Assembly (NCBI RefSeq): GCF_003595525.1
Contig: NZ_CP022680.1
Location: 1,390,001-1,454,000, forward strand
DNA from: Streptococcus respiraculi
Lineage (GTDB): Bacteria; Bacillota; Bacilli; Lactobacillales; Streptococcaceae
Length of the DNA stretch: 64,000 nt
Direction of reading: 5' to 3'
Within the stretch, counting starts at the first letter, position 1, and each line of letters opens with the position of its first letter. A program made the position numbers and the translations under genes. Under the pieces are notes generated by a model, which saw only the letters and a program-made list of their open reading frames with translations, did no database searches and was not told where the DNA came from. Below are positions 41,806-51,294 of this stretch, piece by piece.

Positions 41806-43534
41806 GACAAGTTTCAATCAACTCTTGACTCGGATATTCCGACACCCTATTCGTATTGTGGCTATTTTACTGGGAAGTCTGGGGCAAGTTCTATTATCCG
41901 TTTATCTACCGGTCCTGATTGGTCAGACAGTAGATGCAGTGCTGTTTGAGGGAAGTTCAACTCTTTTTATCCAGTTATTGTTGAATATGGCTTTGGTAAT
42001 TCTCATCAATACGGTGATTCAATTCTTCTTACCGCTTTTAGTCAATCAATTGATTTCCCGTATGATGAATGAATTACGCGAGGAGGTATATGAGAAACTT
42101 CATGCTCTGCCCTTATCTTATCTGGATCGCCAGAATATCGGAGATATTGTCGCTCGTATTGCTAGTGACAGTGAGCAACTAACCAATGGGTTGAACATGA
42201 TTTTCAGTCAATTTTTGATTGGAATCTTGACGATTTTCCTGACTATTTTTAGTATGGCAAGGTTAGATATGACTATGATGATTTTGGTGGTCGTATTAAC
42301 CCCCATTTCGCTCTTTGTTGCTCGTTTTATTGCCCAAAAAAGCTACGGTTATTATCAAAAGCAGACCAAATCACGAGGACAGCAGACCAAATTATTGGAA
42401 GAAAGTATCCGTCAGTTGCCACTGATTCAGTCCTTTAATGCCCAAGAGCAGTTTATCAGTCAGTTTGAAGAGTCCAATCAAGCCTATGCGGGCTATTCGC
42501 AGTCAGCGATTTTTGCGTCTTCTACTAGCAACCCCACGACACGCTTTATCAATGCGCTGATTTATGCCTTACTAGCTGGACTTGGTGCTATGCGGATTAT
42601 GGCAGGGAATTTTACGGTAGGAGAGCTAACAACCTTTTTGAGTTATGCCAGCCAGTATACGAAGCCTTTTAATGATATCTCTTCTGTCCTGTCGGAATTG
42701 CAGAGCGCCCTTGTCTGTGCAGAGCGCCTTTTTGAAATAGTAGGACAGAAGTCTGTTGAGGATGGTGATGTGATACCGCTAATAGAAGAAGAGGTAGGCG
42801 GTCATATTCGCTTTGAAGAGGTTGATTTTTCCTACAATCCTCCCCAACCCTTGATTGAACAGTTGACGGTCAGTGTTCCAGCAGGTGCAAGAGTGGCTAT
42901 TGTGGGACCAACCGGTGCTGGGAAATCGACGGTTATCAATCTCTTGATGCGTTTTTACGAGGTCAACAAGGGACAGATTTTACTGGATGAAGTTCCCATT
43001 TCACACTACAGCAGGGCGGATTTTAGACGTCAAATCGGTATGGTATTGCAGGAAACATGGATAAAAACAGGAACCATTCATGATAATATCGCCTATGGTT
43101 ACCCTGAAGCGACACGAGAAATGGTAATCGCAGCAGCTAAGGCAGCCAATGCAGATTTTTTCATTCGTCAGCTGCCACAAGGCTACGATACAGAATTAAC
43201 CGACGAAGGTGCCTCCTTGTCTCAAGGACAAAGGCAGTTGCTGTCAATTGCGCGTGTTTTTGTACATCTGCCAAAAATTCTGATTTTGGATGAGGCTACT
43301 TCATCCATTGATACACGGACAGAAATTCTTGTCCAGCAGGCTTTTGAACGTCTAATGCAAGGTCGGACCAGCTTTATCATTGCCCACCGCCTATCTACGA
43401 TTCAATCTGCGGATATGATTTTGGTAATGGTAGCAGGGCAAATCGTCGAGCAGGGCAATCACGAGCAACTGATGAAAGCAAAAAGTGTCTATTACCAAAT
43501 GCAAACAAGCCAAACAGTAGAAGAGTTAGACTGA
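41795..43534 (+). CDS. ABC exporter half-transporter B (catalytic NBD)
   Basis: 579-residue partner. Walker A G-P-T-G-A-G-K-S-T, catalytic Glu in L-D-E-A-T-S-S-I-D and switch His in I-A-H-R-L-S are intact, while the signature is altered (L-S-Q-G-Q-R-Q). With its neighbour this gives one canonical and one degenerate ATP site. It overlaps the first gene by 11 bases. Possible drug or peptide export; PatAB/SatAB-like function is a guess. Confidence 0.9.
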   Translation: MKTKTSFNQLLTRIFRHPIRIVAILLGSLGQVLLSVYLPVLIGQTVDAVLFEGSSTLFIQLLLNMALVILINTVIQFFLPLLVNQLISRMMNELREEVYEKLHALPLSYLDRQNIGDIVARIASDSEQLTNGLNMIFSQFLIGILTIFLTIFSMARLDMTMMILVVVLTPISLFVARFIAQKSYGYYQKQTKSRGQQTKLLEESIRQLPLIQSFNAQEQFISQFEESNQAYAGYSQSAIFASSTSNPTTRFINALIYALLAGLGAMRIMAGNFTVGELTTFLSYASQYTKPFNDISSVLSELQSALVCAERLFEIVGQKSVEDGDVIPLIEEEVGGHIRFEEVDFSYNPPQPLIEQLTVSVPAGARVAIVGPTGAGKSTVINLLMRFYEVNKGQILLDEVPISHYSRADFRRQIGMVLQETWIKTGTIHDNIAYGYPEATREMVIAAAKAANADFFIRQLPQGYDTELTDEGASLSQGQRQLLSIARVFVHLPKILILDEATSSIDTRTEILVQQAFERLMQGRTSFIIAHRLSTIQSADMILVMVAGQIVEQGNHEQLMKAKSVYYQMQTSQTVEELD

Positions 43535-43556
43535 ATGTTCTATTCGGTCTTTTCTT
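43529..43556 (+). terminator. terminator after ABC exporter
   Basis: GACTGAA pairs with TTCGGTC around an 7-base loop overlapping the stop codon, followed by T-rich sequence. The ~225 bases from here to mutY have a small AATAC/GTATT hairpin but no gene. Confidence 0.75.
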
Positions 43557-43777
43557 TTTTCAACATCCAGACTTTAAAATCTGTATTCACAGCTCAGCAA
43601 CACTATTCAGGGCTTAATTTTCGCTACTCATCGTTGCTTTTTTTCGAAATACAGGCAGTATTCCTTCAAAAAAGCGCCTAGATTATCGTAAAATAAGCTC
43701 CCGATTGCTTATGAATACAGGTTCCTAAAATTGACTGAAGATATCAGATTAGGAGCTAGAAGGATAGGACGTATTTG

Positions 43778-43786
43778 TGGTATACT
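43778..43786 (+). promoter_or_regulatory. extended -10 promoter of mutY, leaderless
   Basis: TGG-TATACT (43781-43786), 6 bases before ATG 43793. No ribosome site. Confidence 0.65.
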
Positions 43787-43792
43787 GGTTAT

Positions 43793-44950
43793 ATGTTTGA
43801 TTTTGAGAAATACGGCATTGAAATGTGGCCACAAGATAAGATAGTAGCCTTTAGAAAGGCTCTGCTGGACTGGTACGATGCTCATAAGCGTGATTTACCT
43901 TGGCGGCGTACTAAAGACCCGTATGCCATTTGGGTCTCTGAAATTATGCTCCAGCAGACGCGGGTCGATACGGTAAAACCTTATTATGAGCGCTTTTTGT
44001 ATCATTTGCCGACCATTCGCGACTTAGCAGAAGCAAAAGAAGAAGTAATCTTAAAACTTTGGGAGGGGCTAGGCTATTACTCACGGGTGCGCAATATGCA
44101 GCAAGCTGCCCAACAAATGGTAGCGGATTTTGACGGAGCTTTCCCAAAAACTTATGCAGAAATTGCCAGTCTTAAAGGTATTGGTCCTTATACTGCAGGT
44201 GCGATTGCCAGCATCGCCTTTGATTTACCAGAGCCAGCTGTTGACGGAAACGTCATGCGGGTGATGAGCCGTTTGTTCGAGGTAGATTATGACATTGGTG
44301 TACCAGGCAACCGCAAAATTTTTCAGGCTATCATGGAAGAATTGATTGACCTAGACCGACCTGGAGATTTTAACCAAGCTCTTATGGATTTAGGATCAGA
44401 TATCGAATCACCTGTCAATCCACACCCAGAAGACAGTCCTGTCAAGGAGTTCAGCGCAGCGTATCTTAATGGTACAATGGACAAATATCCAATAAAGGCA
44501 CCCAAGAAAAAGCCTCGACCAGTTGCTTATCAAGCCTTTATTATCCGCAATGAAAAAAATGAGTTTCTGCTAGAAAAAAATCAGCAGTCCAATTTATTGG
44601 CAGGATTCTGGTCCTTTCCCTTATTAGAAAAAGGAGCTGTCGTGCCTCCGCAAGTGTCTTTGTTTGAGGTGGCAGAAGACGGTCCACAAATCGATGTTCG
44701 CAAGGAATTTTGTAAGCTTTATCCACTAGCAGTCGAATGGCAGGCAGATGAATTTTCGCCAGTTCAGCATATCTTTAGCCACCGTAAATGGCAGATCGAG
44801 CTTTTAGAAGGACGTACTTCAAGCGCAGAATTTCAAACAGACCGAGAAGTACAGTGGGTTGCAGTCGAAGATTTTCATCGCTACCCTTTTGCTAAACCAC
44901 AACAAAAGATGTGGGATAGCTACTTGGCAGGAAAACAAGGTTTGAAATAA
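43793..44950 (+). CDS. mutY: A/G-specific adenine glycosylase MutY, iron-sulfur cluster-less
   Basis: Removes adenine opposite 8-oxoguanine. Catalytic Glu50 lies in S-E-I-M-L-Q-Q-T, the helix-hairpin-helix in L-K-G-I-G-P-Y-T-A-G, and the catalytic Asp in V-D-G-N-V-M-R-V; a Nudix-like 8-oxoG recognition domain ends the protein. The usual C-x6-C-x2-C-x5-C iron-sulfur loop is absent: after M-D-L-G-S-D the sequence runs I-E-S-P-V-N-P-H-P with no cysteine. Cluster-less MutY is known in lactic acid bacteria. Start 43793 gives 385 residues; 43775 lies upstream of the -10 box. Confidence 0.94.
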   Translation: MFDFEKYGIEMWPQDKIVAFRKALLDWYDAHKRDLPWRRTKDPYAIWVSEIMLQQTRVDTVKPYYERFLYHLPTIRDLAEAKEEVILKLWEGLGYYSRVRNMQQAAQQMVADFDGAFPKTYAEIASLKGIGPYTAGAIASIAFDLPEPAVDGNVMRVMSRLFEVDYDIGVPGNRKIFQAIMEELIDLDRPGDFNQALMDLGSDIESPVNPHPEDSPVKEFSAAYLNGTMDKYPIKAPKKKPRPVAYQAFIIRNEKNEFLLEKNQQSNLLAGFWSFPLLEKGAVVPPQVSLFEVAEDGPQIDVRKEFCKLYPLAVEWQADEFSPVQHIFSHRKWQIELLEGRTSSAEFQTDREVQWVAVEDFHRYPFAKPQQKMWDSYLAGKQGLK

Positions 44951-44988
44951 GCTACAAAAAAATCCTTCCTATCAGAGCATATAAATGC

Positions 44989-45017
44989 TTGAAAGCGTTT
45001 TACAAAAGTGATATGAT
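44989..45017 (+). promoter_or_regulatory. promoter of non-coding locus, with cre-like overlap
   Basis: TTGAAA at 44989-44994, 17-base spacer, TATGAT at 45012-45017. TTGAAAGCGTTTTAC at the -35 resembles a CcpA cre site with mismatches at its end. Confidence 0.65.
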
Positions 45018-45023
45018 AATGGT

Positions 45024-45651
45024 GAACGAAAATGAAATTGAATTCGGGCTAAAAGCTCGGAAAAAAGAGACGCAGATGTTCCAACTTTAGTTGGTTACAG
45101 CTGAGGCTCCCTTTAGGGATAAATCTCATTGGTTGCAAGCTAACCTGCTTCGATTTCCAGGAGTTGCTTAACGCTCTCGTATCTTGCGTAATTGAATTCG
45201 AGCTAAAAGCTCGGAAAATAGATAAACATTCCTAGAAGGTTTGCTTCTTCGTCATGTTTCCTAATTTTCATTCGCTTTTTTAACGCTCTCGTATCTTATG
45301 AAAGGAGCATTGATTCATTTGCTTACAAATTCTTCTCTAAGGAGAGGAAGTAAGAGGAAAAGTCTACCATGTTTTATTAATATCTAAATTGAGTTTCCTT
45401 CTCGAACTCAAATTGCACAAATCAAGCTGCCCTATATTGATTACAGTGTATGTATAAAAATGAAATTATTGAACGAACTGTAGAAATCGGTTTGTAATCT
45501 AAATAGATAAGTGTAGGTAAGTATGAACTTGTTAGGGTAGCTAACGAACACGTAACACAACACACTATCTTATTTTCCAAAATAATCACTTCCTTGCTGG
45601 TAGACTTTTCCTTATTTGATAGATAGAAAAAGAGGTGTATACGCCTTTTTT
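45024..45651 (+). ncRNA. predicted ~625-nt non-coding transcript with duplicated hairpin module
   Basis: A good promoter is followed by about 625 bases without a credible gene and then a terminator. Two modules (45037-45185 and 45191-45297) each begin ATTGAATTCGRGCTAAAAGC (CGRGCT-aaa-AGCTCG hairpin; the A/G change keeps a G-U pair) and end TTAACGCTCTCGTATCTT, but have different centres. Module 1 also has hairpins CCAACT/AGTTGG and TCCC/GGGA. Short frames (24 and 15 codons) lack ribosome sites. It may be an RNA, a decayed gene, or a leader that lost its gene. Confidence 0.45.
45627..45651 (+). terminator. terminator of the non-coding locus
   Basis: A-rich left arm with GGTGT pairs with ACGCC followed by six or more T. 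The structure is a rho-independent terminator for the plus strand. Confidence 0.7.
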
Positions 45652-45674
45652 CTGTTGTGAAACGATAGCATTCT

Positions 45675-45706
45675 AAAAAAGCAATCCCTAAAAGGAATTG
45701 CTTTTT
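45675..45706. terminator. bidirectional terminator before pgm
   Basis: AAAAAGCAATCC and GGAATTGCTTTTT pair with one bulge; it serves the minus-strand pgm gene and backs up the plus-strand terminator. Confidence 0.85.
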
Positions 45707-45713
45707 GCATTTA

Positions 45714-47435
45714 TTATTCTTTCACGAATGCGTTGATTTCAGCCTCAATTGCAGCAATTTTGTTTTCTGCATCTTGCATGTCTGTGCCAACTGTCGCGAT
45801 GTAGAACTTGATTTTTGGTTCTGTTCCAGACGGACGAACAGCAAACCAAGAATCGTCTGTCAAGGTATATTTCAAGACGTTGCTCGGTGGAGTGGTCAAA
45901 CTTGCCACATTGCCGTCTTTGTCGGTTGCGGTTTGTTCTTGGAAATCTTCTAGCAAAGCAATGTCTGTTTGGTTGAATTGGGTTGGAGCATTGCCACGGA
46001 ATTTATCCATGATTTTTTTGATTTCGGCTTTTCCGTCGACACCTGATAGGGTAACAGAAATGGTTTTCTCTGCGTAGTAGCCGTATTCTGCAAAAATTTG
46101 GTCGATACCGTCAGCCAAGGTCAAACCTTTAGAGCGGTAGTAGGCAGCGATTTCTGCAACAATCAGAACTGCCTGGATTGCGTCCTTGTCACGAACGAAT
46201 GGCTTGATAAGGTAGCCAAAACTTTCTTCGAAACCAAACATGTAGGTGTGGTTATGTTTTTCTTCAAATTCTTGAATTTTCTCTGCGATGAATTTGAAAC
46301 CAGTTAAGACGTTGAACATGGTAGCGCCGTAGCTTTCAGCAATCTTGGTTACAAGCTCAGTAGATACGATTGATTTCGCAAGGGCTGCATTAGCTGGTAA
46401 CGTTCCTGCTTGTTTGTGGGCTTCCAAGATATATTTAGCGATGAGAGCTCCGATTTGGTTACCAGAAAGGTTACGGTAGCTGCCGTCTGCTTGACGGATT
46501 TCTACACCTAAGCGGTCAGCATCTGGGTCTGTTGCGACCAATACATCGGCGTCCACTTGACGGCCTAATTCTTCTGCAAGAGCAAAGGCAGATTGACTTT
46601 CTGGGTTTGGTGATTTGACGGTTGAGAAGTTTGGGTCTGGACTTGCTTGACTTTCTACGACTTGGACAGATTTAAATCCAGCTTGAGCCAAGGCACGACG
46701 AGCCAACATTTCACCAGTACCATGAAGCGGTGTAAAGACAATCTTCATATCGCGACCATATTCGTTGATGAGGTCTTGGTTGATATTCACATCCTTGATT
46801 TCTTTGAGGTATTCGCAATCAACTACTTCACCAATCACTTCGATAAGACCACTTTCTTTTGCTGCCTCTAAGTCAGCTACAGCAACGGCAAACGGGTCAG
46901 TGATTTCGCGGATGTAGTCTGTCAAAGCATCGGCATCTGCAGGAGGCATTTGACCACCATCTTCGCCATATACTTTATAACCGTTGTAAGGTGCAGGGTT
47001 GTGGCTAGCGGTAATCATGATTCCAGCAACTGTTTGGAGATGACGAACAGCAAAAGACAGCTCAGGTGTTGGGCGCAATTCTTCAAAAACATAGGCTTTA
47101 ATACCGTGTTCAGCTAGTACGCGGGCCGAATCAAAGGCAAATTCTTGGGAGAAGTGGCGTGAATCGTAGGCAATGGCAACCCCTCTGGCTTTGGCTTCTT
47201 GACCTTTTGACTCGATGAGACGAGCCAAGCCCTCAGTAGCTTGACGAACTACGTAAATGTTGATGCGGTTAGTACCAGCACCAATCAATCCGCGCATACC
47301 AGCTGTTCCAAATTCAAGAGATGTATAAAAGGCATCTTCTTTAGTTTTCTCATCCATGCTACGCAAGTCTTCCTGTAGATAGTCAGGAAGCTCTGCATAG
47401 TTGAGCCATGCTTGATAGTGTTCTTGATATGTCAT
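45714..47435 (-). CDS. pgm: phosphoglucomutase / phosphomannomutase
   Basis: Interconverts glucose-1- and glucose-6-phosphate for capsule, teichoic acid and glycogen precursors. The phosphoserine loop T-A-S-H-N-P-A-P-Y-N-G-Y-K, metal loop D-P-D-A-D-R-L-G and sugar-binding G-F-E-E-S-F-G-Y are complete; the C-terminal phosphate loop reads R-P-S-G-T-E-P-K. 573 residues. An AAGGAG site precedes the ATG. It corresponds to streptococcal PgmA. Confidence 0.97.
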   Translation of the reverse strand: MTYQEHYQAWLNYAELPDYLQEDLRSMDEKTKEDAFYTSLEFGTAGMRGLIGAGTNRINIYVVRQATEGLARLIESKGQEAKARGVAIAYDSRHFSQEFAFDSARVLAEHGIKAYVFEELRPTPELSFAVRHLQTVAGIMITASHNPAPYNGYKVYGEDGGQMPPADADALTDYIREITDPFAVAVADLEAAKESGLIEVIGEVVDCEYLKEIKDVNINQDLINEYGRDMKIVFTPLHGTGEMLARRALAQAGFKSVQVVESQASPDPNFSTVKSPNPESQSAFALAEELGRQVDADVLVATDPDADRLGVEIRQADGSYRNLSGNQIGALIAKYILEAHKQAGTLPANAALAKSIVSTELVTKIAESYGATMFNVLTGFKFIAEKIQEFEEKHNHTYMFGFEESFGYLIKPFVRDKDAIQAVLIVAEIAAYYRSKGLTLADGIDQIFAEYGYYAEKTISVTLSGVDGKAEIKKIMDKFRGNAPTQFNQTDIALLEDFQEQTATDKDGNVASLTTPPSNVLKYTLTDDSWFAVRPSGTEPKIKFYIATVGTDMQDAENKIAAIEAEINAFVKE

Positions 47436-47523
47436 TGTAGTTCTCCTTTTTTAAATATTCTATTAACCGCTTTCATTATATCATTTTTGAAAAGAAAAAG
47501 CACGCTTTCACGTGATTTTCTGA

Positions 47524-48105
47524 TTATTTTTTTGCTTTTTGCAGAGTGGGTACGATGGCTGCTGTTAGAAAGGCTGCAATGAGCATTTCAGCGATTGAAT
47601 TTGTTCCGATAATCGTGGCTAACATCTTTTGAATATTTCCATTATAGACGGAAGAAAATAGGAAGAAGATACTTCCAAGAACAAAGACTGTATTGGTCAT
47701 AGAACCAATTGCACCAGCGATTAATAGTCCTACCCGCTTTTGTGATAGGCAATAGATAAAGTATGGCGTTACCCCAATCAATATACGAGGAAGGATAGCA
47801 ACAACCAAAGAATACCATTGTCCATTGGCAACAAAAGGAGAGAAAAGATAGCTGGTTGGTAAGAGCATAATTGTATTATGAACAACACTTAAAATGCCCA
47901 TCATTCCTCCTAGTGTAGCCCCAATCTTTGGTCCGTAAAGGATAGAAGCCACGATAACAGGGATATGAACAATCGTTGGCTTGATTGGGACAGGAAAGAG
48001 GTTAAAGATGACAGAGCTAAGAATGTCAATGACAATCATCACCGCAAAAAAGATAGCCAAGGTTGCAACTTGGGTTGATTTAGTTTGTCTCATGAAGCGT
48101 CTCAC
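47524..48105 (-). CDS. panT: ECF transporter S component, probably pantothenate
   Basis: 193-residue integral membrane vitamin-binding subunit of an energy-coupling factor transporter, with six hydrophobic helices and the typical opening of an S component. Its position after coaB-coaC points to pantothenate or a precursor. Start may be GTG 48105 or ATG 48093, both inside the end of coaC; neither has a strong ribosome site. The shared EcfAAT module is elsewhere. Confidence 0.82.
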   Translation of the reverse strand: MRRFMRQTKSTQVATLAIFFAVMIVIDILSSVIFNLFPVPIKPTIVHIPVIVASILYGPKIGATLGGMMGILSVVHNTIMLLPTSYLFSPFVANGQWYSLVVAILPRILIGVTPYFIYCLSQKRVGLLIAGAIGSMTNTVFVLGSIFFLFSSVYNGNIQKMLATIIGTNSIAEMLIAAFLTAAIVPTLQKAKK

Positions 48106-48628
48106 TCACTTTCTCTAAAATAATATCAATATCTGCAAGGGCGCCAACTCCGACATCACCACAAGCCAGTAAGGATTCTCTCGGTGAAATTTCCTCAAAG
48201 CCATAACTCTGCAATCGTTTGAGGTTTTCCTGGGTAGCAGGATTGAGGTACATATTTGTATTCATGGCTGGCGCAATCAACTTGGGTGTAGTGCTAGGCA
48301 AGGCTAGGGCAACAGCAGTAACAATGTTGTCAGCAAAGCCATAAGAGAGTTTGGCAATCGTCTGGGCAGAAGCAGGCGCGACTAGAAACAAGTCGGTCTG
48401 CTTAGCAATGTCAATATGCTTAATCGAGCTAGGGTCTTCCTCAGTCATCACATCGGTATGCACCACATTTTTGGATAAAGCTTGTAAGGTCAGCGGGGTG
48501 ATAAATTGGGTGGCAGCAGTAGTCATTAGGACCGTGACGGAGTGGCCGATTTTTCCTAGTTGGCTTGTTAAATCAGCGGCTTTATAAGCGGATATAGAGC
48601 CGGTAACGGCAAGGGTGATATGTGCCAT
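48080..48628 (-). CDS. coaC: phosphopantothenoylcysteine decarboxylase
   Basis: Flavoprotein decarboxylating phosphopantothenoylcysteine in CoA synthesis. The N-terminal V-T-G-S-I-S-A-Y-K, the P-A-M-N-T-N-M motif and the late cysteine loop L-A-C-G-D-V-G-x-G are typical HFCD features. 182 residues. Streptococci encode CoaC and CoaB as separate proteins, as here, 1 base apart. Confidence 0.95.
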   Translation of the reverse strand: MAHITLAVTGSISAYKAADLTSQLGKIGHSVTVLMTTAATQFITPLTLQALSKNVVHTDVMTEEDPSSIKHIDIAKQTDLFLVAPASAQTIAKLSYGFADNIVTAVALALPSTTPKLIAPAMNTNMYLNPATQENLKRLQSYGFEEISPRESLLACGDVGVGALADIDIILEKVSETLHETN

Positions 48629-48629
48629 A

Positions 48630-49319
48630 CTATTTCTTTTTCTCCAATACTTTTTCGAGGATTAAATCTGCAATTTCATTTTTTGTCTGAGCGGGATAGA
48701 CATGTTCTCTATCAACGAGATAGGCACCGTGTTTAGTCGGACTAATATCCGCTAAATCGTTGGCTAAGATGTAGTCTGCTTGATTTTTCACGAGACTAGC
48801 GCGTGCCACTTGAAAGAGTTCTTCCTTGGAAACATTGACTAAGAGTTTAAAGCCGATCAGCTGGATGTCTGGTTTCCATTGTTTGATAAAAGAAATCACC
48901 TTTGGGGTCTTTTTGAGAAAGAGAACTTGGTAGTCATCGTTTGACGAAATCTTTCCCTCGGCATTGGTCTCATCTAGCAGGCTTTCAATATTTGACGCAG
49001 CCTTTACTTGCTCAAGTCCTGTCATGTAAACAGGGCTGTAGTCAGAGACAGCCATGCTATGAATGATGGCGTCGTGCTGGGGAACAAGCCCTTCTAGTGT
49101 ACTGACTAGACTTGCTACATTTGTGATTTCTACAATGGTCAGACCATTCTGCGGTTGCGGCTTTATGGCGGTCTTGGTGGTAACAAGGGTCACGTCAAGA
49201 TGGGCAGCTAGGCATTTTTCAGCGATAATTTTTCCTAAATGTCCCGTAGCGTGATTAGTAATAGAGCGGACACGGTCAATCGCTTCACTCGTTCCGCCAG
49301 AGGTAATCAAAATTTTCAT
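48630..49319 (-). CDS. coaB: phosphopantothenate-cysteine ligase
   Basis: Joins phosphopantothenate and cysteine using a nucleotide. The start M-K-I-L-I-T-S-G-G-T-S-E, the R-x-I-T-N-x-A-T-G-x-L-G nucleotide-binding segment and K-K-T-P-K-V-I-S identify a stand-alone CoaB (229 residues). First gene of the coaB-coaC-panT operon. Its ATG lies 6 bases after a TACAAT box and has no ribosome site. Confidence 0.95.
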   Translation of the reverse strand: MKILITSGGTSEAIDRVRSITNHATGHLGKIIAEKCLAAHLDVTLVTTKTAIKPQPQNGLTIVEITNVASLVSTLEGLVPQHDAIIHSMAVSDYSPVYMTGLEQVKAASNIESLLDETNAEGKISSNDDYQVLFLKKTPKVISFIKQWKPDIQLIGFKLLVNVSKEELFQVARASLVKNQADYILANDLADISPTKHGAYLVDREHVYPAQTKNEIADLILEKVLEKKK

Positions 49320-49325
49320 GCTTTT

Positions 49326-49331
49326 ATTGTA
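49326..49331 (-). promoter_or_regulatory. -10 box of coaB, leaderless
   Basis: TACAAT on the minus strand, six bases before the coaB ATG (49317-49319). The upstream bases lack the TG extension seen at the other leaderless genes. Confidence 0.6.
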
Positions 49332-49534
49332 CTAGAAAATCTGCTTTAGGTAAAGTTTTAGGAATGCGTTGTTTCTTGAAGCAGAAAGGGAAGATAACTA
49401 ATAAACTGAATGATTTTTGAAATATTGTTCTAAAAATGAGTAAAATCCGTATATTAAAAATAATATATAAGAAAAACGTGCGTTTTCATAAAAATTCTGA
49501 TATACTATTTTCAATAAAAAGAGTGAGGGTTGCT

Positions 49535-51205
49535 ATGAAAACAGATATTGAAATTGCACAAAGTGTAGTGTTACAGCCGATTGTAGATGTGGTCGAAAAA
49601 GTTAGCATTACTTACGATGATTTGGAATTATATGGAAAATACAAGGCTAAATTAGCCTTTGACAAGATTGAAGCCGTGAAAGAAAATGAGCTCGGCAAGC
49701 TGATTTTAGTAACGGCAATCAATCCAACGCCTGCTGGAGAGGGTAAGTCAACGGTGACCATCGGTCTAGCAGATGCCTTATCTAAAATCGGAAAGAAAAC
49801 CATGATTGCTCTTCGTGAGCCGTCTTTAGGTCCAGTTATGGGAATCAAGGGCGGTGCTGCAGGCGGTGGCTACGCTCAGGTTTTGCCTATGGAGGACATC
49901 AACCTACATTTTACAGGGGATATGCACGCCATTACCACCGCAAATAATGCCCTCTCTGCCTTGATTGACAACCATATTCACCAAGGAAATAGCTTGGGGA
50001 TTGACCAGCGGCGGATTATCTGGAAGCGCGTGGTAGACTTAAATGATCGAGCTTTACGCAAGGTAACAGTCGGTCTGGGTGGTCCTTTGAATGGTGTTCC
50101 ACGTGAGGATGGCTTTGACATTACGGTGGCTTCTGAAATCATGGCTATTTTGTGCCTTGCAACGGACTTGAACGACTTGAAAGAGCGCTTGGCAAGCATC
50201 GTGATTGGCTATCGTTTTGACCGCAGTCCTGTCTATGTCAGAGATTTGGCGGTAGAAGGTGCACTAACCCTTCTCTTGAAAGAAGCCTTGAAACCAAATC
50301 TTGTGCAGACGATTTATGGTACGCCTGCCTTTGTACACGGAGGTCCTTTTGCAAATATTGCTCATGGCTGTAACTCTGTTTTAGCGACCTCAACGGCTCT
50401 TCGCTTGGCAGATTATGTGGTGACCGAAGCAGGGTTTGGTGCAGATCTCGGTGCGGAAAAATTCCTCGACATCAAAACACCCAATCTACCAAAAGCACCC
50501 GATGCTGTTGTGATTGTGGCAACTCTCAGAGCGCTTAAGATGCATGGCGGTGTAGCAAAAGAACATCTTTCAGAAGAAAATGTAGCGGCGGTGGAGGCAG
50601 GCTTTGCCAATCTCAAACGCCATGTTGAAAACGTGAAAAAATATGGTATTCCAGCAGTTGTTGCCATTAACGAATTTGTCACAGATACCCCAGCAGAAAT
50701 TGCAGCTTTGAAAGAACTCTGTGCAAAAATTTCTGTTCCTGTTGAACTGACAAGTGTCTGGGCAAATGGTGCAACAGGTGGTGTGGACTTGGCTGAAACT
50801 CTCGTCAAAACGATCGAAGCACAACCTGCCAAGTATAAACGTCTTTATCAGGCAGATGATAGCTTGGAAACAAAAATTACTAGAATCGTGACAGAAATCT
50901 ATGGTGGTAAGGGGCTTGTCTTTGAAAAGAAAGCCCGCACGCAATTGGGTGAATTTGCTAAGCACGGCTGGGACAAGTTGCCTGTTTGTATGGCGAAAAC
51001 CCAGTACAGTTTTTCAGATGATCCAACTGCTCTCGGTGCCCCTGAAAACTTTGACATCACGATTCGTGAATTCGTACCAAAACTGGGAGCAGGCTTCATT
51101 GTCGCTCTGACAGGAGATGTCATGACCATGCCGGGTCTACCGAAACTGCCTGCGGCTCTGAACATGGACGTGGCAGAAGACGGAACTGCAATTGGACTCT
51201 TTTAA
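49535..51205 (+). CDS. fhs: formate-tetrahydrofolate ligase
   Basis: Makes 10-formyl-tetrahydrofolate from formate, ATP and THF. The nucleotide motif [11 protein letters not shown] and folate-binding region are intact. Start 49535 has a GAGGG site and gives the normal 556 residues; the open frame upstream to 49436 is A/T-rich leader containing a TATACT box near 49500. Confidence 0.97.
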   Translation: MKTDIEIAQSVVLQPIVDVVEKVSITYDDLELYGKYKAKLAFDKIEAVKENELGKLILVTAINPTPAGEGKSTVTIGLADALSKIGKKTMIALREPSLGPVMGIKGGAAGGGYAQVLPMEDINLHFTGDMHAITTANNALSALIDNHIHQGNSLGIDQRRIIWKRVVDLNDRALRKVTVGLGGPLNGVPREDGFDITVASEIMAILCLATDLNDLKERLASIVIGYRFDRSPVYVRDLAVEGALTLLLKEALKPNLVQTIYGTPAFVHGGPFANIAHGCNSVLATSTALRLADYVVTEAGFGADLGAEKFLDIKTPNLPKAPDAVVIVATLRALKMHGGVAKEHLSEENVAAVEAGFANLKRHVENVKKYGIPAVVAINEFVTDTPAEIAALKELCAKISVPVELTSVWANGATGGVDLAETLVKTIEAQPAKYKRLYQADDSLETKITRIVTEIYGGKGLVFEKKARTQLGEFAKHGWDKLPVCMAKTQYSFSDDPTALGAPENFDITIREFVPKLGAGFIVALTGDVMTMPGLPKLPAALNMDVAEDGTAIGLF

Positions 51206-51294
51206 AAGCCGTTACCAATCATATTTTATCGTAAAACTGGGGATTTTCTCCAGTTTTTTGGTATAATACTTTAGATAAAGGAGGAAATAAAAAC

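Noticed and set aside
45018-45092. 24-codon frame at the start of the non-coding locus
   Set aside because: The ATG overlaps the promoter region and has no ribosome site. Its codons run through the duplicated hairpin, whose second copy does not keep the frame.
49436-49534. N-terminal extension of fhs
   Set aside because: A/T-rich sequence with a -10 box and no ribosome site at the upstream ATG; the conserved N-terminus begins at 49535.
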